Below are positions 1 through 8,163 of a stretch of 64,000 nt of DNA, one piece after another. The notes under the pieces are model-generated. The model searched no databases, was not told where the DNA came from, and was given only the letters and a program-made list of their open reading frames with translations. Each line of letters starts with the position of its first letter. Position 1 is the first letter of the stretch. This DNA comes from Sphingomonas ginkgonis (GTDB lineage Bacteria; Pseudomonadota; Alphaproteobacteria; Sphingomonadales; Sphingomonadaceae). The position numbers were made by a program, and so were the translations under genes. The stretch is from positions 366,501-430,500 of the forward strand of contig NZ_RWJF01000001.1 in the NCBI RefSeq assembly GCF_003970925.1, read 5' to 3'.

Positions 1-1971
1 GCGCGGGGCGACTCCGCCGGAGTCGCCGAGCATCGCGGTGAGCGCCCGGACGGCGGGCGGGCTTCCCTTGTCGTTGGCGGCCGCGGCGAGCGCCAGCAGC
101 GGCTGGAGATGGCGGGCGACCTGCGCCTCGACCCAGCGCTCCAGCCGCGACCGGAGCGCGGCTCGGCGCGGGGCGCTCAGCCGGTCGAGCGCGCGCACGG
201 TCCTCAACGCCGGCTCGGCCAGCGAACGGCCGGGCGACAGCCGGGCGAGGACATGTCCTTCCCACGTCACCGCCACGCCGTCGCCAGGCTCGGCGCGGAG
301 GGCGAAGCTCGTGTCGGGGGCGTCGATCAGCGTGGCGGCGCGGCGATCGAGCTCGTCCCCCAGCCGCCGCTCGGCCGCCGCGAGCAGCACCCGCTTCTCG
401 GCAAGCCGGGCGGCGGGATCGACCCGGAACTCGAACCCGGTGAGATGGCCGATCGGCTCGGGTCCGACGCTGACCTCGCCGTCGGCGGCGACCGTCACCG
501 GCAGCGCGTCGGCGCCGCGAGCGCCGATGTCGCGGACCAGCACCGCGGTGCGGCGGTCGACGAAGCGCTGGGTCAGCCGCTCGTGGAGCGCGTCGCTGAG
601 CCGCGCTTCGACCTGCCGGGTGCGCTCGGCGCCGCGAGCCGGATCGGCCAGCCAGTCGGCGCGATGGGCGATGTAGGCCCAGCTGCGGATGCCCGCGAGC
701 CGGTCGGCGAGCGCCTCGATGTCGCCCTGTACATTGTCGAGCCGGTTGACCTCGGCGGCGAACCAGTCCTGCGCGATGTGGCCGCCCTCGCCGATGTAGG
801 AATAGACGCGGCGGACCATTCGGGCATGGTGCATCGGGCCGACCTTGCGGAAGTCGGGCAGGCCGCAGGCCGCCCACAGCCGCTTCGCCTGCAGCCCCTT
901 GCGCGCGGCAATCGAGGGGTCTTCGGCGAGCGCCTTGAGCACAGCGAGGTCGATCGACAGCGGGGCCTGGCGGAGCAGCGGGTCGGCGCTCTTCTGCTCG
1001 AGGCTGGCGATCAGCGCGCGCACATCGGCGAAATCGAGGTTCGGGTTGCGCCAGTAGAGATGGTCGATCGGGCGGAAGCGATGCTCCTCGATCGCGAGGA
1101 TCTCCTCCTCGGTAAAGGCCGGCCCGCTCTCCCCGCCCAGCCCCAGCGTGCCGAACGTCCCGTCACGCTGGTGGCGACCGGCGCGACCGGCGATCTGCGC
1201 CATCTCGGGGATGGTCAGCCGGCGGTCGCGGCGCCCGTCGAACTTGTCGAGCCCGGCGAAGGCGACATGGCTGACGTCCATGTTGAGCCCCATGCCGACC
1301 GCGTCGGTGGCGACAAGATAGTCGACCTCGCCGCGCTGGAACATCGCGACCTGGGCGTTGCGGGTCGCTGGGGAGAGCGCCCCCATCACCACCGCCGCGC
1401 CGCCCTTGAAGCGGCGCAGCATCTCGGCCAGCGCGTAGACCTGCTCGGCCGAGAAGGCGACGACCGCGCTGCGCGGCGGAAGGCGCGAGAGCTTGCACGA
1501 CCCGCCGTAGCGAAGGGTCGAGAAGCGCGGCCGGCTGATCACCTCGGCCCCGGGCACCAGCTGGCGGACCATCGGCCGCAGCGTGTCCGACCCGAGTATC
1601 AGCGTCTCCTCGCGGCCCCGGGCGCGGAGCAGCCGGTCGGTGAAGACATGGCCGCGCTCGGGATCCGTCCCGAGCTGCGCCTCGTCGATCGCGCAGAAGG
1701 CGAACTCCCTGTCCACCGGCATCGATTCGACGGTGCACAGCCAGTAGCGCGCGGTCGGCGGCGCGATCCGCTCTTCGCCGGTCAGCAAAGCGACGCTCTT
1801 CTCGCCCTTCATCGCGACGACGCGGTCGTAGACCTCGCGGGCGAGCAGGCGGAGCGGGAAGCCGATGACCCCGCTCGAATGGGCCACCATCCGCTCGATG
1901 GCGAGGTGGGTCTTGCCGGTGTTGGTCGGACCCAGGATCGCCCGGACGGGCGCGTCGCTGTTGACGCTCAT
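1..1971 (-). CDS. SUV3-like superfamily 2 RNA/DNA helicase, C-terminus cut by window edge
   Basis: ATP-dependent helicase of the SUV3/MgpS-like branch, expected to act on RNA in the cytoplasm. Reading from the ATG at 1971, Walker A (GPTNTGKTH) lies at residues 14-22, motif II is DEAQ at 96-99, and the motif VI region contains QIAGRAGR at about residue 265. These are typical of the family that includes mitochondrial SUV3. The frame stays open to base 1, so at least 656 residues are present and the C-terminus is missing. A 653-codon open frame on the opposite strand over the same bases is a high-GC shadow. The gene is divergent from the M23 peptidase. The helicase assignment is firm; the exact substrate is inferred from the family. 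Confidence 0.88.
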   Translation of the reverse strand, partial: MSVNSDAPVRAILGPTNTGKTHLAIERMVAHSSGVIGFPLRLLAREVYDRVVAMKGEKSVALLTGEERIAPPTARYWLCTVESMPVDREFAFCAIDEAQLGTDPERGHVFTDRLLRARGREETLILGSDTLRPMVRQLVPGAEVISRPRFSTLRYGGSCKLSRLPPRSAVVAFSAEQVYALAEMLRRFKGGAAVVMGALSPATRNAQVAMFQRGEVDYLVATDAVGMGLNMDVSHVAFAGLDKFDGRRDRRLTIPEMAQIAGRAGRHQRDGTFGTLGLGGESGPAFTEEEILAIEEHRFRPIDHLYWRNPNLDFADVRALIASLEQKSADPLLRQAPLSIDLAVLKALAEDPSIAARKGLQAKRLWAACGLPDFRKVGPMHHARMVRRVYSYIGEGGHIAQDWFAAEVNRLDNVQGDIEALADRLAGIRSWAYIAHRADWLADPARGAERTRQVEARLSDALHERLTQRFVDRRTAVLVRDIGARGADALPVTVAADGEVSVGPEPIGHLTGFEFRVDPAARLAEKRVLLAAAERRLGDELDRRAATLIDAPDTSFALRAEPGDGVAVTWEGHVLARLSPGRSLAEPALRTVRALDRLSAPRRAALRSRLERWVEAQVARHLQPLLALAAAANDKGSPPAVRALTAMLGDSGGVAPR

Positions 1972-2055
1972 GGACCCGAGTGTGGGCATCATACCGGAAA
2001 GCGCAAGCCGAAAAGCTTGGTTCCGGCACGCGACAGGGTGAATGATTCCGGGACC

Positions 2056-2071
2056 TTAAACGGCTTTTAAC
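2056..2071. promoter_or_regulatory. CtrA-type binding site TTAA-N7-TTAAC
   Basis: Two TTAA half-sites (2056-2059 and 2067-2070, followed by C) are separated by exactly seven bases. This matches the full consensus of the alphaproteobacterial cell-cycle regulator CtrA. It lies 23 bases before the M23 peptidase start and 85 bases before the divergent helicase start. A GANTC site (GATTC, 2044-2048), the target of CcrM methylation, is 8 bases away. Binding is inferred; the match itself is seen. It is the only full match I noticed in the window. Confidence 0.6.
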
Positions 2072-2093
2072 CAAAGCTTGCGAGACGGCGGCG

Positions 2094-3515
2094 ATGAACC
2101 AGTTCGCCCGCCTCGAGCCGGCCGCAGCGCGTGGCCTGACCGGATTTCGGCCCCGCCTGCCGCTGGACCGCGAACAGGGCGCGCTGCTGGTCGACCTCGC
2201 CGACGATCTCTTCAGCCCGCGCTGGTGGCGGGGCCTTGCCACGCTCGCGAGCCTGTGCATCGCCGCCCTGGCGCTGGCTCCGGGTCTCGAGCCGCTGCCC
2301 GGCGGCCGCCCCGCCCCACTCACCCCCGCCACCTGGGAGCAGATGGCGGCAACCGGCATCAGCCCGGCCGCCAACGGTTCGCGGACCGGCCTGCCGATGG
2401 CCGAGACGGGCGCAGTGACAACGCTGACCGATGCGCCCGAGCGCACCCGGATCGAGGTCTACGCGATGCTCGGTCCCGGGGAACGGCTGGCGTCGGCGCT
2501 CGAACGTTCCGGCGCGACGGCGGGTGACTCGGCATCGGCCGCACACCTCATCGAGGCCGCCGCCGGACGACCGCTCGCAGCGGGAACCGCCCTCCGCCTC
2601 CTGCTTGGAGCCAGCAGCGGGACCGTGCGGTCGATCGAGCTGCTGAGCCTCCGCGCCGGGCTCGACGCGCAGCTTGCCGTCGTCCGCGACAAGGATCGGC
2701 TGGTGCTGCGCCGTTCGGCCATCGCGGTCGATGCCTCCCCCGTTCGGATCAGCGGCCGCGCCGGGGACGGGCTCTACTGGTCGCTCCGCGCGGCCGGCGT
2801 GAGCGCCCAGCTCGCCGCCGACTATCTGAAGGCGCTGGCTACCCAGGTCGACGTCGGCGCGATCGGGCCGGACGACCGGTTCGACCTTGTCTACGCCAAC
2901 CGCCGCGCGGCTACCGGCGAGAGCGAGGCCGGGGCGCTGGTCTATGCCGGGCTGCGGCCCGCGCTGGGGCCGCCGCTGCAGCTGCTTCGCTGGCGCGAGG
3001 GCGGCAGCGAGCAATGGCTCGAGGCCTCGGGCGTCGGCGAGCGGCGGAGCGGGATGGCTTGGCCGGTCGACGCGCCGATCACCTCCAACTTCGGGATGCG
3101 CTTCCACCCGCTCCTGCACTACTCGCGCATGCACAAGGGGATCGACTTCGGCGCCCGCAGCGGAACCCCGATCGTCGCCGCGGCAGACGGCCAGGTCGAG
3201 CGCGCGGGCTGGGCCGGCGGATACGGAAACCAGGTCCGCCTCGCCCACGGCGGCAACATCGAGACCAGCTATTCGCACATGAGCCGGATGGTCGTCGCGC
3301 CGGGGATGGCCGTGCGGCAGGGCCAGCTGATCGGCTATGTCGGGACGACCGGCCTGTCGACGGGTCCGCACCTCCACTATGAGGTGTACGAGGGCGGGAC
3401 GGCAATCGACCCGCTGCGCATCCGCTTCGTCAGCCGGTCGAGGCTCGAAGGATCCTCGCTCGCCGCCTTCAAGGCGCGACTGGCGCAATTGCTCGCCCTG
3501 CCGACCGCTCCGTGA
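2094..3515 (+). CDS. M23-family (LytM-type) metallopeptidase
   Basis: Predicted zinc peptidase that cuts peptidoglycan cross-links or regulates amidases in the periplasm. The 473-residue protein has a short cytoplasmic N-terminus, one membrane segment at about residues 43-62 and a C-terminal M23 domain. Zinc-site motifs are HKGID at about 347-351 and HLHYE at about 426-430, both intact, so it may be catalytically active. The middle part (about 110-320) resembles the linker of membrane-anchored LytM/NlpD-like proteins. A CtrA-type site lies just upstream, which would suit cell-cycle control of wall remodelling. The start ATG at 2094 has only a weak GGCGGCG leader, so a slightly different start is possible. 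Confidence 0.9.
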   Translation: MNQFARLEPAAARGLTGFRPRLPLDREQGALLVDLADDLFSPRWWRGLATLASLCIAALALAPGLEPLPGGRPAPLTPATWEQMAATGISPAANGSRTGLPMAETGAVTTLTDAPERTRIEVYAMLGPGERLASALERSGATAGDSASAAHLIEAAAGRPLAAGTALRLLLGASSGTVRSIELLSLRAGLDAQLAVVRDKDRLVLRRSAIAVDASPVRISGRAGDGLYWSLRAAGVSAQLAADYLKALATQVDVGAIGPDDRFDLVYANRRAATGESEAGALVYAGLRPALGPPLQLLRWREGGSEQWLEASGVGERRSGMAWPVDAPITSNFGMRFHPLLHYSRMHKGIDFGARSGTPIVAAADGQVERAGWAGGYGNQVRLAHGGNIETSYSHMSRMVVAPGMAVRQGQLIGYVGTTGLSTGPHLHYEVYEGGTAIDPLRIRFVSRSRLEGSSLAAFKARLAQLLALPTAP

Positions 3516-3577
3516 GCGCACGCTTCGGCGCAGTCCGCTTGCCCTGACCGCCCGACCCGCTAGACCTCGGCCGGGGC

Positions 3578-4489
3578 ATGGACATCTATCTTCCGATCGC
3601 CGGCCAGTCGGTCAATGCGCTCTTCATCGTCGTCCTCGGCGGGCTGGTCGGGCTGCTGAGCGGCATGTTCGGGGTCGGCGGCGGCTTCCTGACGACCCCG
3701 CTGCTCATCTTCTACGGCATCCCGCCCGCCGTGGCGGTGGGTTCCGCCACGACCCAGATCACCGGTGCGAGCGTGTCCGGCGCGCTCGCGCACTGGCGCC
3801 GCGGCGGAATCGACGTGCGGATGGGCCTGGTGATGATCGCCGGCGGCTTCGCGGGCTCGATCGCCGGCGCCGCCATCTTCCGCCTCCTCGCGCGCAGCGG
3901 ACAGATCGATACGGTGATCGGGATCCTTTACGTGCTGCTGCTCGGTTCGATCGGCGGGCTGATGCTGAAGGAAAGCATCGAGGCGCTGGGCTGGCGGACC
4001 AAGCCGCAGCCGCCGAGCCCGCGCCGGCGGCACAACCGCTGGGTCGCCTCGCTCCCGCTGCGGTGGCGCTTCTATGCGTCGGGGCTCTACATCTCGCCGC
4101 TCGCGCCGATGGCGCTGGGTTTCGCCGCGGGGATTCTCACCGTCCTGCTCGGGGTGGGCGGCGGCTTTATCCTCGTTCCCGCGATGATCTACGTGCTCGG
4201 CATGACCGCGCGGGTCGTGATCGGGACCAGCCTGCTGATGATCCTGGCGGTCAGCGCCGCGACCACCCTCATCCAGTCGGTGACGAACCACAGCGTCGAC
4301 ATCGTGCTGGCCGGGCTGCTGCTGGTCGGGGGCGTGATCGGCGCGCAATATGGCGCCCGGCTGACGCTTCGGCTCAAGCCCGACCTGCTGCGCCTCATCC
4401 TGTCGGTCATCATCCTTCTCGTCGCGCTGCGGATGGCAATCGGGCTCGCCTGGCGCCCCGACGAGATCTACACGATCGACGCCTTGTGA
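3578..4489 (+). CDS. TauE/SafE-family sulfite/sulfonate exporter-like permease
   Basis: Inner-membrane carrier of the TauE/SafE family, whose members export sulfite, sulfoacetate or related organosulfur anions. The 303-residue protein has the two-fold repeated glycine-rich segment typical of the family (GMFGVGGGF near residue 29 and LLGVGGGFI near 192) and about eight membrane helices. Its stop codon overlaps the GTG start of the TIGR02186 gene by three bases, so the two are translationally coupled. The substrate cannot be read from the sequence. Confidence 0.88.
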   Translation: MDIYLPIAGQSVNALFIVVLGGLVGLLSGMFGVGGGFLTTPLLIFYGIPPAVAVGSATTQITGASVSGALAHWRRGGIDVRMGLVMIAGGFAGSIAGAAIFRLLARSGQIDTVIGILYVLLLGSIGGLMLKESIEALGWRTKPQPPSPRRRHNRWVASLPLRWRFYASGLYISPLAPMALGFAAGILTVLLGVGGGFILVPAMIYVLGMTARVVIGTSLLMILAVSAATTLIQSVTNHSVDIVLAGLLLVGGVIGAQYGARLTLRLKPDLLRLILSVIILLVALRMAIGLAWRPDEIYTIDAL

Positions 4490-5253
4490 AGCCTAGACGG
4501 CTGCTTGCGCTGCTGCTGCTCGCGCCGCTGCTGGCGGGCGCCGACAAGCCGCGGCTGGTGCCGGACATCAGCGCCCGCTCGGTCCAGATCCGCTACAGCT
4601 TCAACGGCGCCCAGCTGCTGCTGTTCGGGGCGATCCTCTATCCCGGCGGACGGATCCCGCGGCAGCCCGCCGACGTGGTCGTGGTGCTGCGCGGGCCGGT
4701 GCAGCCGATCCTCGTCCGAGAAAAGCAGAAGATCGCCGGCATCTGGATGAACGCCGACAGCAACCGCTTCAGCTCCGCTCCCAGCTTCTACGCGGTCGCC
4801 TCGTCGCGGCCGATCGGCGAGCTGGTCGATCCGCTGACCGCCGCGATCTACGAACTGGGGCTCAACTATCTCCAGCTTTCGCCGAGCGGCGGCGCGCTGC
4901 CCGACAAGGAGAAGAGGTTCGAAGCCGGGCTGCTCGAGCTGCGCAGCCGGCAGGGGCTGTACAACCAGGATCCGCACGGCGTGGAGATCAGCGAAGGGGT
5001 ATTGTACCGGGCGCGGATCACCATCCCCAGCCAGGTGCCGGTCGGCACCTACACCGCCGAGACCTTCCTGATCGCCGACGGCAAGGTGACCGCCGCGGCG
5101 ACGCGCGACATCGCCATCAACAAGTCGGGGTTCGAGCGCAACGTCGCGCTCGCTGCCCGGCGCCACAGCTTCTTCTACGGACTGGCCGCGGTGCTGCTCT
5201 CGCTCGGGCTGGGATGGGCGGCAGCCGAGGTCTTCCGCCGCCGCGGCGGCTAG
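4486..5253 (+). CDS. TIGR02186-family exported, membrane-anchored protein
   Basis: 255-residue protein of unknown function belonging to the TIGR02186 family, which is regularly found next to TauE/SafE permeases in alphaproteobacteria. It starts at GTG within a GTGA overlap with the permease stop. A signal-like leucine/alanine-rich stretch covers residues 6-18, a beta-rich periplasmic domain follows, and a single membrane helix at about 232-249 precedes a basic RRRGG tail, so it is probably C-tail anchored facing the periplasm. Coupling suggests it is an accessory subunit of the exporter. That role is inference. The family call rests on context and overall sequence. Confidence 0.8.
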   Translation: MKPRRLLALLLLAPLLAGADKPRLVPDISARSVQIRYSFNGAQLLLFGAILYPGGRIPRQPADVVVVLRGPVQPILVREKQKIAGIWMNADSNRFSSAPSFYAVASSRPIGELVDPLTAAIYELGLNYLQLSPSGGALPDKEKRFEAGLLELRSRQGLYNQDPHGVEISEGVLYRARITIPSQVPVGTYTAETFLIADGKVTAAATRDIAINKSGFERNVALAARRHSFFYGLAAVLLSLGLGWAAAEVFRRRGG

Positions 5254-5340
5254 CCCCGCCCGCCACTCTCCGCGAAGGCAAATCTTAACCACATCGGGCC
5301 TAGGTCACCCTCACCCAGTTTGAGCCTTGGCGGGGTTTGC

Positions 5341-7029
5341 ATGACCGACGAAGTGAGCCTGAAGCAGTTCCTCGACGAGCTGAACAACTACAGCGAGGAG
5401 GAAAGCAACGCCGGCGGGCCGGTCAGCTCGTCGGCAGAGGATCTGGGGACTCTCGGCCGGGTGCTCGAGATCGCCGGCTCCGGCTCGCAGATCACGCTCG
5501 ACCCCGCTCGGCTTCACGCGCTGCAGAGCCATCGCGATCCGTCGGTCGCGATGTCGGGCCAGGTCGGCAGCCAGGTGAAGATGCTGGTCGGCTCGGCCTG
5601 GCTGATCGCCAACGTCCGCACCCTCCGTTCGGGCCAGGACGGCACCGTGCTCGCCGCGATCGACTTCCTCGGTGAAGGCCAGCAGAACCTCCAGGGCGGC
5701 ATGTCCAACTTCCGCCGCGGCGTCACCCGCTATCCAATCCCTGGCGCGGCAGTGCAGCCGGTGACCACCGAGGACCTCCGGGCGGTGTTCGCCGCGGACG
5801 ACAGCCCACATATCGAGATCGGCACCGTCTACCCGACCGACGACATTCGCGGCGCGCTCTACGTCGATCCGATGCTGTCCAAGCATTTCGCGATCCTCGG
5901 CTCGACCGGCACCGGCAAGTCGACCTCGGTCGCGCTGATCCTCCACCGCGTGTCGCAGCTCTCGCCCGAGGGCCACATCGTGATGATCGACCCGCACGGT
6001 GAATATTCGGCGGCGTTCAAGGGCTGCGGCGAGCTGTTCAACGTCGACAATCTCGCGCTGCCCTACTGGCTGATGAACTTCGAGGAGCATTGCGAGGTCT
6101 TCCTCACCACCGACGGTGCGGAGCGGCAGCGCGACGCCGACATCCTTGCCAAGTGCCTGCTCGCCGCGCGGATGAAGACCAAGGCGGCCGAGCAATATGG
6201 CAAGGTCACGGTCGACAGCCCGATCCCGTACCTCCTCACCGACCTGAGCTCGATCCTCGTCAACGAGATGGGCAAGCTCGACCGCGCGGGCGACACCACC
6301 CCCTTCCAGCGGCTCAAGACCAAGCTCGACGAGCTCCGCGCCGATCCGCGCTACACCTTCATGTTCTCGGGCATGATGGTGTCGGATTCGATGGGGAGCT
6401 TTCTCGCCAAGCTGTTCCGGCTGCCCGCCAACGGCCGTCCGATCTCGATCGTCGACGTCTCCGGCGTGCCGAGCGACATCACCAGCGTGGTCGTCTCGGT
6501 GCTCGCACGAATGGTGTTCGACTATGCCATCTGGTCGCGCACCGAGGCGCAGCGACCGATCCTCCTCGTCTGCGAGGAAGCGCACCGCTATGTCCCCAAG
6601 GACGAGAACGCCAATGGCCAGGCGGTCCGCAAGATCCTCGAGCGGATCGCCAAGGAAGGCCGCAAATATGGCGTGTCGCTGGGGCTGATCACGCAGCGCC
6701 CGTCCGACCTGGCCGAAGGCGTGCTGTCGCAGTGCGGCACGATCATCTCGATGCGCCTCAACAACGACCGCGACCAGGCCTGCGTCCGGGCGGCGATGCC
6801 GGAGGGCGCGCGCGGCTTCCTCGACGCGATCCCGGCCTTGCGCAACCGCGAATGCATCGCCTGCGGCGAAGGCGTCGCCATCCCGATCCGGGTCCGCTTC
6901 GACGACCTCGAGCCCGAGAAGCGGCCCGCCTCGGCCGACCCGAGCTTCGCCGCGCTGTGGCGCGAGACCGGCGGCGAACAGGAGATCATCAATCGGACGA
7001 TCAAGCGCTGGCGCGGCCATGGCAAGTGA
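5341..7029 (+). CDS. HerA-like (DUF87) ATP-binding protein
   Basis: 562-residue FtsK/HerA superfamily ATPase. Walker A (GSTGTGKST) lies at about residues 187-195 and Walker B (LLVCEEAH) at about 404-411; an arginine-finger/sensor segment (GLITQRPSDLAEG) lies near 447-459, and an N-terminal HAS-barrel-like domain precedes the motor. HerA proteins form hexamers that pump or unwind DNA. The bacterial copies are usually uncharacterised, and no NurA nuclease is adjacent. The ATG at 5341 is preferred to an in-frame TTG seven codons upstream because a GGCGGGG leader lies 7-13 bases before it. It is transcribed convergently with the NfrA-like gene. Confidence 0.85.
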   Translation: MTDEVSLKQFLDELNNYSEEESNAGGPVSSSAEDLGTLGRVLEIAGSGSQITLDPARLHALQSHRDPSVAMSGQVGSQVKMLVGSAWLIANVRTLRSGQDGTVLAAIDFLGEGQQNLQGGMSNFRRGVTRYPIPGAAVQPVTTEDLRAVFAADDSPHIEIGTVYPTDDIRGALYVDPMLSKHFAILGSTGTGKSTSVALILHRVSQLSPEGHIVMIDPHGEYSAAFKGCGELFNVDNLALPYWLMNFEEHCEVFLTTDGAERQRDADILAKCLLAARMKTKAAEQYGKVTVDSPIPYLLTDLSSILVNEMGKLDRAGDTTPFQRLKTKLDELRADPRYTFMFSGMMVSDSMGSFLAKLFRLPANGRPISIVDVSGVPSDITSVVVSVLARMVFDYAIWSRTEAQRPILLVCEEAHRYVPKDENANGQAVRKILERIAKEGRKYGVSLGLITQRPSDLAEGVLSQCGTIISMRLNNDRDQACVRAAMPEGARGFLDAIPALRNRECIACGEGVAIPIRVRFDDLEPEKRPASADPSFAALWRETGGEQEIINRTIKRWRGHGK

Positions 7030-7047
7030 CCGGAACCGACGCCTGAC

Positions 7048-8163
7048 CTAGAAGTCGGCGCCGATCGTCACAGCGGGCCCGCTCCCCGGCGCGGCCTTGC
7101 CGAGCAGCCGGTAGCGATAGTCGACATGGATCGCGATGTTGCGCCGCCAGCGCATCGAGACGCGGGGACCGACGTCGAGCCGGGACAGCCCTGGCTGAGT
7201 GCCGCCCCAGGCGCCCGCGCCGACCGCGAACCGCTCGCGGAAGGGGTGGGTCAGGGTGGCGCCGCCGTCGACGAACAGGTCGCGCCGCCGCGCGCCGACC
7301 ACCCCGCCCTGCACATAGGCGTTGAGCCGAGTACCGTAGGGCATGGGGTGGTCGTAGACTCCCCCTTCCGCCAGAAGCGCCCACGCATTGCGCCCCGTGC
7401 TGAGCCGGCCGAGGCGCTGGCGCCGCTCGGCGAGGAGCCGGACCGGGATCGAGCGGAACGGCTGGTAGGCGATTCCGACTGCGCCCTCGCCCGCGAGGCC
7501 GGTCTGGTCACCGGGCGCGGAGAAGCGCGCCGTGACGCTCAGCCCACGCCGGACCTGGTACGCCAGGCGGGCGCCGGCCTGACTGCCGCCGAGCGTCCCG
7601 CCTGCGGCGAGGCTCGGCGCTGCGGTCGACTGCTGGCGGAACAGGCCCCAGGCGGAGAGCGACCAGCGATCGTACCCGCGGGCCGGCAGCGCCGGTGCGC
7701 TCTGCAGCGGCGACGGTGACGCCGCCGCCGCGGCGGCTGCGGCCAGCACGCCCGCATCGGTTCGCGTGGTCGGGATCGTCCTTGCGAACGGGAATGCCTC
7801 CGACTGCGGCACCGGCGCGTCCGACAGTAACGCGGCGGCGCTCCAGCGTGCCGGCAGCAGCGGCCCCGAGGCGGGCTGCGCCACCGGTCGGCTGATGGCG
7901 ACCGCCGGGTAATAATAGGCTCCCGGCATGGCCGCGGCATAAGCGGTCGGTGGGACCGGCGCCGGCATCGCGGCAGGGATCGGCGGCGCGGGAACAGCCG
8001 TGGAGGCGGCCACCGGGGCGGGGGCCAGTTCGGCAAGGGGCGTGGTCGGTGGGGGCGGCAGCGGGACGCTTGCCAATGGGGCCGAGCCGACGGCGTAAGA
8101 GATCGCCCGATAGGCGGCCCAGCCGCCGACCGTCACGAGTAGGAACCGGACGGGTGCGTTCAT
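7048..8163 (-). CDS. Putative outer-membrane beta-barrel protein, NfrA C-terminal-like
   Basis: 371-residue protein with an N-terminal hydrophobic anchor (about residues 6-22), a long Pro/Ala-rich linker (about 28-165) and a C-terminal half rich in alternating aromatic/hydrophobic strands ending in Phe, as in outer-membrane barrels. The C-terminal half resembles the C-terminal region of phage N4 adsorption protein A (NfrA), and the ATG overlaps the stop of an NfrB-like glycosyltransferase (ATGA). In Escherichia coli NfrA and NfrB work together to make and export a surface glycan. A similar partnership here is inference. It lacks the TPR part of NfrA and is far shorter. Confidence 0.6.
   Translation of the reverse strand: MNAPVRFLLVTVGGWAAYRAISYAVGSAPLASVPLPPPPTTPLAELAPAPVAASTAVPAPPIPAAMPAPVPPTAYAAAMPGAYYYPAVAISRPVAQPASGPLLPARWSAAALLSDAPVPQSEAFPFARTIPTTRTDAGVLAAAAAAAASPSPLQSAPALPARGYDRWSLSAWGLFRQQSTAAPSLAAGGTLGGSQAGARLAYQVRRGLSVTARFSAPGDQTGLAGEGAVGIAYQPFRSIPVRLLAERRQRLGRLSTGRNAWALLAEGGVYDHPMPYGTRLNAYVQGGVVGARRRDLFVDGGATLTHPFRERFAVGAGAWGGTQPGLSRLDVGPRVSMRWRRNIAIHVDYRYRLLGKAAPGSGPAVTIGADF

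Noticed and set aside
109..2070. 653-codon plus-strand frame over the helicase
   Set aside because: Antisense shadow of a conserved helicase; composition is Arg/Ala/Gly-rich and shows no family motif. The same applies to long frames opposite gyrB (12070-13506), the TonB receptor (26825-28213) and leuS (54963-56324).
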